Assembly: GCF_000284315.1 (NCBI RefSeq)
Contig: NC_017094.1
Span: 775,486-839,485 of the forward strand
Direction: 5' to 3'
DNA from: Leptospirillum ferrooxidans C2-3
GTDB lineage: Bacteria; Nitrospirota; Leptospirillia; Leptospirillales; Leptospirillaceae
Length of the DNA stretch: 64,000 nt
Positions 26,273-34,251 of the stretch are shown in pieces. Position numbers and translations under genes: made by a program. Numbering within the stretch: the stretch's first letter is position 1; every line of letters begins with the position of its first letter. Under the pieces are notes generated by a model. The model saw only the letters and a program-made list of their open reading frames with translations. It had not been told where the DNA came from and ran no database searches.

Positions 26273-26473
26273 TTAATGGCACATTACAAAGCTGAACGCA
26301 TGACGGACAGGGTGAATAGCATCATGGATCATTGGAAGAGGTGCAAACAATAGCAAGTAAAGGGTTATTGGCACCCATACACCAAGTAAACCTGCTACAA
26401 GAACTTTTACCCAAAGACTGCTGTCTGCCTTTGCTCCGGTAACATTCCCCCAAACTGCCTGTTCATTCTTCAA
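26273..26473 (-). CDS. CbtB-like small membrane protein (cobalt transport family)
   Basis: 66 residues from TTG 26473 (AAAGGGA 5 nt upstream): one transmembrane helix (LVAGLLGVWVPITLYLLLF) and a His-rich end, HDAIHPVRHAFSFVMCH. That tail matches the CbtB family pattern HDxxHxxRHxxxxxCH, proposed metal ligands in a cobalt uptake system with CbtA. Longer frames upstream overlap the glutaredoxin gene and a palindrome, so I reject them. No cbtA is adjacent, so the role is inferred only. Confidence 0.55.
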   Translation of the reverse strand: MKNEQAVWGNVTGAKADSSLWVKVLVAGLLGVWVPITLYLLLFAPLPMIHDAIHPVRHAFSFVMCH

Positions 26474-26491
26474 TGCAATCCCTTTCAACAA

Positions 26492-26515
26492 GAAGCCCAT
26501 CAATTGATGGGCTTC
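26492..26515. promoter_or_regulatory. Perfect 24-bp palindrome between glutaredoxin and cbtB-like genes
   Basis: GAAGCCCATCAA is followed immediately by its exact reverse complement. A 12-bp stem without loop could act as terminator (CCAGTTTTT follows on the plus strand) or be a dimeric regulator site. It lies 56 nt after the glutaredoxin stop and 19 nt before the preferred cbtB-like start. Confidence 0.45.
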
Positions 26516-26570
26516 CCAGTTTTTACCAACGATCCCCCAGCCGCGTTTCGTGCAACATGGAGAACTTGTT

Positions 26571-26888
26571 TTAATGGCTTTCACACCCTCTATCAAGAGG
26601 AGTATTGTCGCTGGTTTCAACCGCTTTTACGAGGTGGTTGGAGAGAAGATATGCCTCTACCTCTTCACCGCTGACATCCGCAAGTACTTTACCGTTGACT
26701 TCAACTGTGGGAGACATGCGTTGTCCGGACTTCCTGACCATCTCCGAATAGGCCATGGGATCGGCAAGGATGTTGATATCTTCAAATTCAATATTATATT
26801 TTCTAAAAACTGCCCTGACTCCACCACTCCAGCCACATGTTGGTTTCAGATAAGCTTTTACCGTCAATTTTTCTGTTTGGGTTTCCAT
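26571..26888 (-). CDS. Glutaredoxin family protein
   Basis: 105 residues with thioredoxin-fold glutaredoxin pattern: KAYLKPTCGWSGGVRAVF (active-site Cys in CGWS, a monothiol-like C-x-x-S), a cis-Pro region RMSPTVEVNGKVLADV and C-terminal helix. AAAGGAGG precedes ATG 26888. The CGWS site differs from the CPYC or CGFS of classical glutaredoxins, so redox versus Fe-S transfer role is unclear. Confidence 0.8.
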   Translation of the reverse strand: METQTEKLTVKAYLKPTCGWSGGVRAVFRKYNIEFEDINILADPMAYSEMVRKSGQRMSPTVEVNGKVLADVSGEEVEAYLLSNHLVKAVETSDNTPLDRGCESH

Positions 26889-27047
26889 ATTGTGATCCTC
26901 CTTTGATTCAGTCCCACATTCTACATGAGTCTGACCATGTTCTCAAGACCGATTGGCAATATTGGAGTATCGATCGCAATGTGCCGTCCTGACGAAAATG
27001 TTTCCACAATCGGTCCACAAGTTTGTTCTATTCCCTGTGGGAAATTT

Positions 27048-27941
27048 TTACGGCCTGGCGTTTGCTTCAAGATAGGCTTCCAGTGGATAAGGGGATACGT
27101 TCAGGACTGTTACCAAATGATTTTCTTTGGCAACATTGTCCGACAGCGCCATGCGGATCATCTCCCGTGTCAGAAAAGGGGTTGGAAGCAGTTTTTCCTG
27201 AAAAAAGGCCGATATCGCAAGCATGGACGGTGGCTGGGACATAATCAACGCATTTACTTTTAAAGATGACTTGATGGTTTCCATCAACTCCCTATAAGTA
27301 TAGATTCTTGGACCACCAATTTCGAGAATGGTTGGCTTGATGGTTCTATCTGTGTTCAGTTTCGAAAGGGAGGTGACCAAATCCCCCACCCAAATGGGGT
27401 GGACAAGATTTTTTCCGGATCCGATCAGGGGAAGAATATGTAAGCCTCTAGCCAATCCCGCAAACAAATTGATGAATTTGTCGCGTCTCCCAAACACAAC
27501 GCTTGGTCGGACAATTGAAACATCCAGTCCAGAAGAAAGGATTTCATCTTCCATAACCGCTTTTGTTTTATGATATCGTGATTGCGCACTATGAGAGGCA
27601 CCTATTGCGGATACAGCAATAATTGTTTTTACGCCTGCCATCTTGGCTGCTTTCAGCATGGATCGGGTTCCCTGAACATGGACTTTTTCATAAGTCTGTG
27701 TGCGGGTTTCGGCCAAGATTCCGGTCAGGTGAAAAATGGTGTCGACTCCGGCCATGGCGGAGACAAGATCCGAATATGAGGATACATCTCCTGTATAGGA
27801 CTCAACGCCATCAGGAAGTTTTGAGGTTGGCCCTTTTCTGGAAAATAGACGTATTGTCCCGTTAAAACGATCCGTCTTGAGCTGTTCCATGAGTGCCTGT
27901 CCAATAAACCCGGTTCCGCCTGTCAGTAATGCTGTGTGCAT
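27048..27941 (-). CDS. NAD(P)-dependent epimerase, NDUFA9-like SDR
   Basis: 297 residues. LLTGGTGFIGQALMEQL is the Rossmann NAD(P) site; IIAVSAIGA and the YHKTKAVME box correspond to the SDR active region. The overall pattern fits the atypical SDR group near NDUFA9, proteins that often bind quinone or NADPH without a known reaction. ATG 27941 follows GGAGGGC and starts immediately after the stop of the NifS-like gene, so it is the third gene of one operon. Confidence 0.82.
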   Translation of the reverse strand: MHTALLTGGTGFIGQALMEQLKTDRFNGTIRLFSRKGPTSKLPDGVESYTGDVSSYSDLVSAMAGVDTIFHLTGILAETRTQTYEKVHVQGTRSMLKAAKMAGVKTIIAVSAIGASHSAQSRYHKTKAVMEDEILSSGLDVSIVRPSVVFGRRDKFINLFAGLARGLHILPLIGSGKNLVHPIWVGDLVTSLSKLNTDRTIKPTILEIGGPRIYTYRELMETIKSSLKVNALIMSQPPSMLAISAFFQEKLLPTPFLTREMIRMALSDNVAKENHLVTVLNVSPYPLEAYLEANARP

Positions 27942-27942
27942 A

Positions 27943-29136
27943 TTAAGCCCTCCGAAAACGTTGCAAGCCCTTCGGTGACAATGCCATGAGTTCCTCAAGT
28001 ACAGCAGGAAAAGCTTCCTGAAACAATTTCATATCTGATGGAGTTGAATTCCACGAGAGAGATACAACGACTGATCCTTGTCCTAAAAGTGAAGAAACAC
28101 CCAATGCTCTCAGAACATGAGACACTTTAAGGGATTGGGAAGAGCAAGATGAACCAGTGCCCGTCTGAATGCCCTTGAGATCAAGTTTTGAGACTGCTGC
28201 CTGACCGTCGATTCCAGGAACAAGCATGTTCAGTATTCCGGGAAGACGAGGCTCATCAGAAGCAGGGATCACAACATCGGGAATTGTATCCTTGACCCAT
28301 TGAAGGAGATCATTTGTCAGAGTCTCAATCCTTCTTCTTTCCTGATCAACATGTTCATTCCAGTGTTGAATGGCTTTTTTCCAACCTTCGGCGAGAAACA
28401 CAGGGATCATTCCTCCACGGCGCCCACCTTCCTGGGACCCCCCAAAGATCAATGGCTTGATACGAATTCCTTTTCGAACATATAGGGCAGAAATACCGGG
28501 AGGGCCACCCATCGCATTCGATGAGATTGTCATCATATCGATAGGAAAATCCTTGACCTTGATCCGTTGGGTTCGTTGAGCAGTGACAAAATCAACGTGG
28601 AAAACTCCTCCCCCTGCCTTTACCTCTTTTCCAATTCTTTCAACCGGAGTGATAACACCAACCTCAGGATCAGCCCAGACAAATGAGGATAGTGTCCGTT
28701 CAAGTTTATTCAAACTGAGAGATGTGATCGATTCATATATTTTGGGCCGCAGTTCCTGAAACGGAATGTGATCTCTTTTAGCTCTTGATGACATGGCATT
28801 AATGGCAGATATGTGATTGGTTTGCCCACCCACAAGTCCTTCAAAGGAGAGTGAGGTTCCTAGGTCGGCACACATGATTGCCCAAGTGTTGGACTCTGAT
28901 GCATTTGATGTAAAGAAAATTTCGGAAGTATCGGCTCCAATCATTTTCGCCACTTCTTCGCGGCACGATTCAAGGCATTGGGCATAATACCGGGCTGAAG
29001 CATACCGGGCGTCAGGATTTGCAAGAGATGAAAGGCTGTTTGAGATCGCTTCCTGGACGCCAGGACGAAGGGGAGTCAGACTATCTCCGTCGAGGTGGGT
29101 TACTGATGGAGTATTCTGGATTCTGTTATCAGTCAA
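27943..29136 (-). CDS. Class-V aminotransferase (NifS/cysteine desulfurase-like) lacking the PLP lysine
   Basis: About 397 residues, the length and order of NifS/IscS proteins: TSNASESNTWAI, WADPEVGVITPVERIGKEVK, FHVDFVTAQRT (PLP Asp), ALYVRKG, and a C-terminal GTGSSCSSQSL with the persulfide-type Cys, then SHVLRALG. At the place of the usual SAHK motif it has SSNA (Ala codon 28515-28513), so the Schiff-base lysine and the preceding His are replaced. A normal desulfurase reaction is then unlikely. The start is probably TTG 29136 (GAGGAG 5 nt upstream), less likely GTG 29142; it overlaps the DUF3501 gene. Confidence 0.8.
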   Translation of the reverse strand: MTDNRIQNTPSVTHLDGDSLTPLRPGVQEAISNSLSSLANPDARYASARYYAQCLESCREEVAKMIGADTSEIFFTSNASESNTWAIMCADLGTSLSFEGLVGGQTNHISAINAMSSRAKRDHIPFQELRPKIYESITSLSLNKLERTLSSFVWADPEVGVITPVERIGKEVKAGGGVFHVDFVTAQRTQRIKVKDFPIDMMTISSNAMGGPPGISALYVRKGIRIKPLIFGGSQEGGRRGGMIPVFLAEGWKKAIQHWNEHVDQERRRIETLTNDLLQWVKDTIPDVVIPASDEPRLPGILNMLVPGIDGQAAVSKLDLKGIQTGTGSSCSSQSLKVSHVLRALGVSSLLGQGSVVVSLSWNSTPSDMKLFQEAFPAVLEELMALSPKGLQRFRRA

Positions 29137-29716
29137 GGTCACTCCTCAAGCTTGAAAGAAGTGGAAGAGGGAGTTGGACCATCGCTGAATAGGCTGGGTG
29201 GTCTGCTAATAGAAAAGCCTTTTCATCCTCTTTCATGTTTTTGAGTAAAGATGCCCCTGTATTTCCCAAAGGAAATCGAATGTAGTGGACGGAACTCATT
29301 TTTGAGTCTTCGGAACGATCTGACTCGAAAATGGCACTGATCTTTCCGGAAGGAAAAACCAGATGAATCGATGGCTGGCGATCGATTCCCCGAAGTCTGT
29401 CAAGCGTTTCCCGAACCTTGTCTTCGCTCGTAATCTCAATGAACAATACTGCACTAAGCTCATTTTTAGCGGGTAAAAGCTCATTGTATGTATCGATCTC
29501 TTCTTGTACTTTTTGGGGGTCACTGATGCCTTCTACCAGAAGCATTTCTTGAATCTGGAAAAGAACCGTATCATGGTTTTCAAAAACGATGCGCAATAAA
29601 GGCCCCAGATTGATGGATCGATCTTTTTTGATCGAAATAATTCTTTTTCTGGCTTCTGCACGTTGATCACTATAAATATTGTTTGGCAGAATCTCTGTTG
29701 CGGATACTTTCTTCAT
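29129..29716 (-). CDS. DUF3501 family protein
   Basis: 195 residues. It begins with the DUF3501 pattern (ATEILPNNIYSDQRAEARKR) and contains FENHDTVLFQIQEMLLVEGI and a YNELLPAKNELSAVLFIEI block. No biochemical role is established; such genes occur with rubrerythrin or Fe-S proteins and have been associated with oxidative stress by context. ATG 29716 (AGGAAG upstream) is preferred to the longer open frame. First gene of the operon with the NifS-like and SDR genes. Confidence 0.85.
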   Translation of the reverse strand: MKKVSATEILPNNIYSDQRAEARKRIISIKKDRSINLGPLLRIVFENHDTVLFQIQEMLLVEGISDPQKVQEEIDTYNELLPAKNELSAVLFIEITSEDKVRETLDRLRGIDRQPSIHLVFPSGKISAIFESDRSEDSKMSSVHYIRFPLGNTGASLLKNMKEDEKAFLLADHPAYSAMVQLPLPLLSSLRSDLD

Positions 29717-29964
29717 GAATTGATCTTCCTTCTTTAAAGAATAACGATGATGGGTTCCTTTGATAGCTTCCAGCATCATCAACCAAATCGATGCTTTGAT
29801 TTCCTGTCCGTTTTCCTTGACAGCGATGAACCCATTGCTTGTAATATCATCATCGAAGTGGATGTCCGGGATCAATCCAACTCCCCCTCTTGGCGAAAAA
29901 GAAATGAGGGGTTCTTGTCTGGATTGATTCTTGATCGGAAAAAACGCTTGACCAGGAGTTTATA
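29717..29964. promoter_or_regulatory. Divergent promoter region DUF3501 / CoA-binding gene
   Basis: About 250 bases between divergent genes, so it should carry promoters in both directions. An open frame continues upstream of DUF3501 to 29875 but does not match the family. No operator or RNA element was recognised. Confidence 0.35.
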
Positions 29965-30432
29965 ATGTTGACGCCTTCCTCGCCATTTTATTTACCAGAT
30001 GAGGTTATTCTTGATCTTCTGGACTCATCCAGGACTATTGCCGTTGTGGGGATCAGCGATAAGCTTGGAAGACCATCCCTTACAGTCGCAAGCTACCTTA
30101 AGGATCATGGCTATGATGTCTGGCCGGTCAATCCCCTATTGAAGGAAGTTGGCCATGTGGCTTGCTATCCGGATCTTTTTTCATTGCCAGGTGTTCCTGA
30201 CATGGTTGTTGTTTTTCGAAAATCTGCTGATATTCCGGATGTCATCGATGAAGCTGCCAGAGCCAAGGTTACCAGAGTATGGGTTCAGGAAGGAATCAAG
30301 AGCCCGGAAGGATGGGCAAAAGCAAAATCCTCTGGTTTATCCATCGCGATGGATGTCTGTATCATGAAGGAATACATGCGATTGAAGAGTTCAGGGTCAA
30401 ATGTCTGCAATCTCATTAATAAAGGGAACTGA
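29965..30432 (+). CDS. CoA-binding domain protein (YccU-like)
   Basis: 155 residues, a single Rossmann CoA_binding domain: RTIAVVGISDKLGRPSLTVA, GYDVWPVNPLLKEV, the VVVFRKSADIPDVIDEA segment and VWVQEGIKS. Family members bind CoA; no reaction is known. AGGAGTTTATA precedes ATG 29965. It is convergent with arsB. Confidence 0.9.
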   Translation: MLTPSSPFYLPDEVILDLLDSSRTIAVVGISDKLGRPSLTVASYLKDHGYDVWPVNPLLKEVGHVACYPDLFSLPGVPDMVVVFRKSADIPDVIDEAARAKVTRVWVQEGIKSPEGWAKAKSSGLSIAMDVCIMKEYMRLKSSGSNVCNLINKGN

Positions 30433-30499
30433 TTACCCTTTGTTGTGATGCGTCAATTCCGGATATCCTGTTCTGGTTGTTTTTATGGGTGGTTTGTTT

Positions 30500-31813
30500 T
30501 CACGAATGGAGAAAGCGAAGCCACCCATAAAGGGCGACGAGCGTCATGAAAAGGACCGGAATGGTTAGGATGAATCCCGCCCGGATATACTCTCCGGTGG
30601 AGATCTTCTCTCCTTTTTTTTCCAATACATGAAGCCATAAAAGTGTTGCCAGACTTCCGATGGGGGTCATTTTCGGTCCAAGGTCACATCCGATAATATT
30701 TGCATAGATCATGCTCTCTTTGACGAGAGGGGACAGGTGAAGTGCCTGATGGATCCCGATCGCTCCAATTAAAACTGTCGGCAGGTTATTCATGGCTGCA
30801 GATAGAAACGCAAACATGAATCCGCTCCCAATCGTTGCTGCAAAGCTTCCCATATTTGACATGGAGGTCAGAAGGTGGCCAACTTCCATCGTAAGTCCCT
30901 GATTCTTTAAGCCGTAGACAACAAGATACATCCCCAGGCTGAATAGAACAATTTGCCAGGGAGCTTCCCTTAAGACTTTCCAAACAGGAATAACTGCACC
31001 TTTTCCTTTCTTCCACCATCGACCTGCAATTGCGAGCCAGAGTATGGCTCCTGCACCAGTTACAAGCGAAACAGGTATTTTTGTGCCTGCAGTCATGAAA
31101 TATGCAGCCAATAAAAGGATCAGTAGTGGAAAGGTTGCCAAAAAGACCAGTCTGTCGTGGATTTTGGTTATTGGAGGGGGGAGCCCCATCAGGTTATAAC
31201 TTGCAGGGAGAGATCTTTTGAAATAGATCCATGAAATCAGAAGAGTTGATCCTAATGCGGCAAAGTTGACAGGGACCATGACTTTTGCATATTCACCAAA
31301 GCTCTTATGAAAGTAATCGGCAGACAAGATATTTACAAGGTTTGATATCACCAAAGGCAAGCTTGTTGAATCAGCCACAAATCCTGTTGCAAGAATGAAG
31401 GCCAAGGCATTTTTTGGGGAAAAACCCAGTGACAAAAGAACGGAAAGAACAATGGGCGTCAGGATCAGTGCTGTTCCGTCATTTGCAAAGATAGCGGAAA
31501 CGCTCGCTCCCAGCAAAATGATCAGCAGGAATAATTTTGTTCCATTGCCTTTTCCCCATAGAGCAACATGGATGGCGCACCAGGCAAAAAAACCTGCTTC
31601 ATCAAGGAGCAGAGAGATGACGATTAGACCGATAAAAGTCATCGTGGGATCCCAGATGATTGACCAAACAGCGGAAATGTCCTGGGTATGGACAACTCCA
31701 AAAAGAAGAGCGAATGCTGCTCCGGCAAGAGCACTCCATCCAATGCCGAGTCCACGGGGCTGCCATAAGACAAAAATCAGGGTCAATACAAAAATGAGGA
31801 TTGCGGTGATCAA
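30500..31813 (-). CDS. arsB: ArsB-type arsenite efflux permease
   Basis: 437 residues, about 12 membrane segments. Family motifs: LWQPRGLGIGWSALAGAAFA near the start, SAIFANDGTALILTPIVL and AAMNNLPTVLIGAIG in the two conserved half-loops, and GCDLGPKMTPIGSLATLLWL near the end. ArsB expels As(III)/Sb(III), alone or with ArsA, as expected in metal-rich habitats. No arsR, arsA or arsC is adjacent. Confidence 0.92.
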   Translation of the reverse strand: MITAILIFVLTLIFVLWQPRGLGIGWSALAGAAFALLFGVVHTQDISAVWSIIWDPTMTFIGLIVISLLLDEAGFFAWCAIHVALWGKGNGTKLFLLIILLGASVSAIFANDGTALILTPIVLSVLLSLGFSPKNALAFILATGFVADSTSLPLVISNLVNILSADYFHKSFGEYAKVMVPVNFAALGSTLLISWIYFKRSLPASYNLMGLPPPITKIHDRLVFLATFPLLILLLAAYFMTAGTKIPVSLVTGAGAILWLAIAGRWWKKGKGAVIPVWKVLREAPWQIVLFSLGMYLVVYGLKNQGLTMEVGHLLTSMSNMGSFAATIGSGFMFAFLSAAMNNLPTVLIGAIGIHQALHLSPLVKESMIYANIIGCDLGPKMTPIGSLATLLWLHVLEKKGEKISTGEYIRAGFILTIPVLFMTLVALYGWLRFLHS

Positions 31814-32031
31814 AATGGCTCCGTTTTTAATGGATCCCTGAGTTGGCTGGTCTTGCTGTCAGGGGATTGTCTGGATTCAAGTGTTTTGGTGGACACGAAG
31901 ATTGCTTGATCGATTGCTTCAACCCTAAATTCTTTTTTGAATGGTCAAACATCGTAATGATTGACCACTCTGCCTATCGGAAGTGTGGCTTTTCTGTGAA
32001 TCAGTCGCCATCAGCAATCAGGGGGGAATCA

Positions 32032-33096
32032 TTATCCAGCTTTTAAAATGGAAGATAGTGTTTTTGTCAGGATTTCACATTCTTCTTCTGTTCCAATGGT
32101 TATCCGAAGATACTGATTGATTTTAGGATCAGTAAAGTGCCTGACCAAAATGCCCTTATCTCTAAGCATCTGGTGGAGTCTCTTCCCATCATGCTCTGGA
32201 TGTCTGGCAAAAAGAAAGTTGGTTTTCGATGGTAGGACAAAAAAACCAAGATTCTCCAACTTTTTTGAAAGCTGTTCTCTTGTTTCGATGATTTTTTGTC
32301 TGGTTTTTTCAAAATGGTTTCGGTCCAGAATGGATGCAGTGGCACCTGCAATGGCCAGACGGTCCAGAGGGTAAGAGTTGAAGCTGTTCTTGACACGCTC
32401 AAGAGCTTCTATCAGTGGTAAGGATCCGATCGCAAATCCAACTCGCAGACCAGCAAGGGAGCGTGATTTGGAGAGCGTCTGGACTACAAGAAGGTTCTCA
32501 TATTTTTTTGTCAGGGGGATCGCCGACTCTCCGCCGAAATCGATATAGGCTTCGTCAACGACAACAATTGAGTCCGGATTCTGTTTCAGCAGGTTTTCGA
32601 TTTCCTCGATTGGACGAATGCATCCCGTTGGGGCATTCGGATTGGGAAAAATAATTCCTCCATTAGGTCTTATGTAGTCGCCCAGTCTGATTTGAAAGGA
32701 GCCATCAAGGGGAATTTTTTCAAACGTAATATCGTAGAGAGCGCAATAAACTGGGTAAAAACTGTAAGTGATTTCAGGAAAGAGAATAGGCAGATCATGT
32801 TTTAAAAGTCCATGAAATATGTGGGCAAGGATTTCATCTGATCCATTTCCACCCACAAAAATATTTTCTCTTGAAACCTCATAAACCTTTGAAATGGCAT
32901 CTTTGAGAATATCGGCGTTAGGGTCAGGGTATAAACGGAGACGATCCATTTCCCCAATCATTGCTTCTTTGATCATTGGAGATGGAGGGTAGGGATTTTC
33001 ATTCGTGTTGAGTTTGATTACATTTTGCTGTTTTGGTTGCTCTCCCGGAATATAGGGAGTGAGTCTATCGATTAAGGAACTCCAGTAGCGGCTCAT
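32032..33096 (-). CDS. hisC: Histidinol-phosphate aminotransferase
   Basis: 354 residues, class-II aminotransferase fold. Motifs: [12 protein letters not shown] near the N-terminus, [10 protein letters not shown], and the PLP lysine in [18 protein letters not shown]; Arg near the C-terminus in [12 protein letters not shown]. It converts imidazole-acetol phosphate to histidinol phosphate. No other his gene is adjacent; some homologues also act on aromatic amino acids. Confidence 0.93.
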   Translation of the reverse strand: MSRYWSSLIDRLTPYIPGEQPKQQNVIKLNTNENPYPPSPMIKEAMIGEMDRLRLYPDPNADILKDAISKVYEVSRENIFVGGNGSDEILAHIFHGLLKHDLPILFPEITYSFYPVYCALYDITFEKIPLDGSFQIRLGDYIRPNGGIIFPNPNAPTGCIRPIEEIENLLKQNPDSIVVVDEAYIDFGGESAIPLTKKYENLLVVQTLSKSRSLAGLRVGFAIGSLPLIEALERVKNSFNSYPLDRLAIAGATASILDRNHFEKTRQKIIETREQLSKKLENLGFFVLPSKTNFLFARHPEHDGKRLHQMLRDKGILVRHFTDPKINQYLRITIGTEEECEILTKTLSSILKAG

Positions 33097-33398
33097 CAGA
33101 ACAATCCCCGTTTTTTTTGCTTGACTCTGTTTTTCTTGGTTCGATACTGATTTTTTGTGATGCCAGCGGGGTATTGTACCTTGAGAGCGGGATTATCTAA
33201 AGAGGCGATGTTTTTTTGATCGATTGACGGGAGGTATCGATAATGCTTAGAGGGGCGTCTTTATCCTGAAGAGGTCGATATTCCCTGAGGAGGCCAACTC
33301 TGTAGTTGGCTAATTTATCCCGTACCATTCTTTGGCGGGATCAGAAAGAAATTCGGGCAAAAAATTTTTCTGGAAAGAGGACCGTACCGGATAAAATA
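33097..33398. promoter_or_regulatory. Intergenic stretch upstream of hisC with hairpin
   Basis: About 300 bases between hisC and tRNA-Arg(CCG). A 7-bp stem-loop GCCAACT-ctgt-AGTTGGC lies at 33293-33310, possibly a terminator of the tRNA transcript. No T-box or his-leader peptide was recognised. Confidence 0.35.
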
Positions 33399-33476
33399 TG
33401 GCGCGCCTGGAGAGATTTGAACTCCCGGCACTCGGAACCGGAATCCGATGCTCTATCCGGACTGAGCTACAGGCGC
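33399..33476 (-). tRNA. tRNA-Arg(CCG)
   Basis: Minus-strand cloverleaf: acceptor GCGCCTG/CAGGCGC, anticodon loop TTCCGGT with anticodon CCG, T-loop GTTCAAATC, discriminator G, CCA encoded. Confidence 0.92.
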
Positions 33477-33574
33477 ATTTTTAACAACACCCATTCTAAT
33501 GAATCCGGCCAAATAGTTCAAGGAGATCGGCTCATTCCTGGAAAAATCTGGCAAGCGGATTCGAGCTTTTTTTC

Positions 33575-34183
33575 CTATGTTGATGAGTGAGTGTTCCTTT
33601 TTTGGGATTGAAGCTTCCTGATATCTTCGAGAACCTGTTTTGAGTGTCTGTCAGGGTCAACATCGAGATATCGCTTTGCAATTTTTCCTTGCGGGTCAAT
33701 TAAAAAAGTATAGCGGTGATCAAACCCCAAAAATCCACCGGCCGCTCCGTAGGCTTTTGCGATCGTTCCTGTATGGTCCGCAAGGAGAGGAAAGGGAATG
33801 TGGTATTTTTTTGCAAAATGTTCCTGGCTTTCCCTGTCGTCCATGCTAACGCCAACGACGCTTGCTCCTATTTTTTTGAGCTTCATGATCCCGTCTCTGA
33901 ACGTACAGGCCTCAGTTGTGCAACCGGGAGTGTCCGCTTTTGGAAAGAAATATAAAATGAGCCACTGATGTCGATAGTCGGAAAGCTTATGTGTATCACC
34001 ATCCTGGTCTTTTCCGATAAAGTTTGGTGCAGGCATTCCCTCAGACGCGGCTTGCTCGGCGAATGCCTTGTGAATGGGCAGGGAAATCCCTGTAAGAATT
34101 ATGAACACAGTTGCGATCATGGTCATGACAACCCGTATCTTTTTGACTGATGCGATTTTTCTATTCTTAAAATATCTTTCCAT
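33575..34183 (-). CDS. Exported Bcp-like peroxiredoxin
   Basis: 202 residues: an N-terminal signal sequence (about 16-42, ending KAFAEQ) and a thioredoxin-fold AhpC-TSA domain. PKADTPGCTTEACTFRDG shows the peroxidatic Cys with a second Cys five residues later, as in BCP/PrxQ atypical 2-Cys enzymes. It should detoxify peroxides in the periplasm, which is unusual for BCP and fits an iron-rich, peroxide-generating habitat. Confidence 0.88.
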   Translation of the reverse strand: MERYFKNRKIASVKKIRVVMTMIATVFIILTGISLPIHKAFAEQAASEGMPAPNFIGKDQDGDTHKLSDYRHQWLILYFFPKADTPGCTTEACTFRDGIMKLKKIGASVVGVSMDDRESQEHFAKKYHIPFPLLADHTGTIAKAYGAAGGFLGFDHRYTFLIDPQGKIAKRYLDVDPDRHSKQVLEDIRKLQSQKRNTHSST

Positions 34184-34251
34184 TTTTTCATGCCCCCTGC
34201 AGATTGTTTAAAAAAAGAATCATGTGTCGGGATGAGAATGGTGTGTGGTTC

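Noticed and set aside
26474-26620. N-terminal extension of the CbtB-like protein
   Set aside because: It overlaps the glutaredoxin 3' end and the perfect palindrome, and CbtB-type proteins are only about 60-70 residues long.
30483-30530. 10-bp inverted repeat around the arsB stop codon as terminator
   Set aside because: The stem includes arsB coding sequence, the loop is 28 nt and no T-run follows on either strand.
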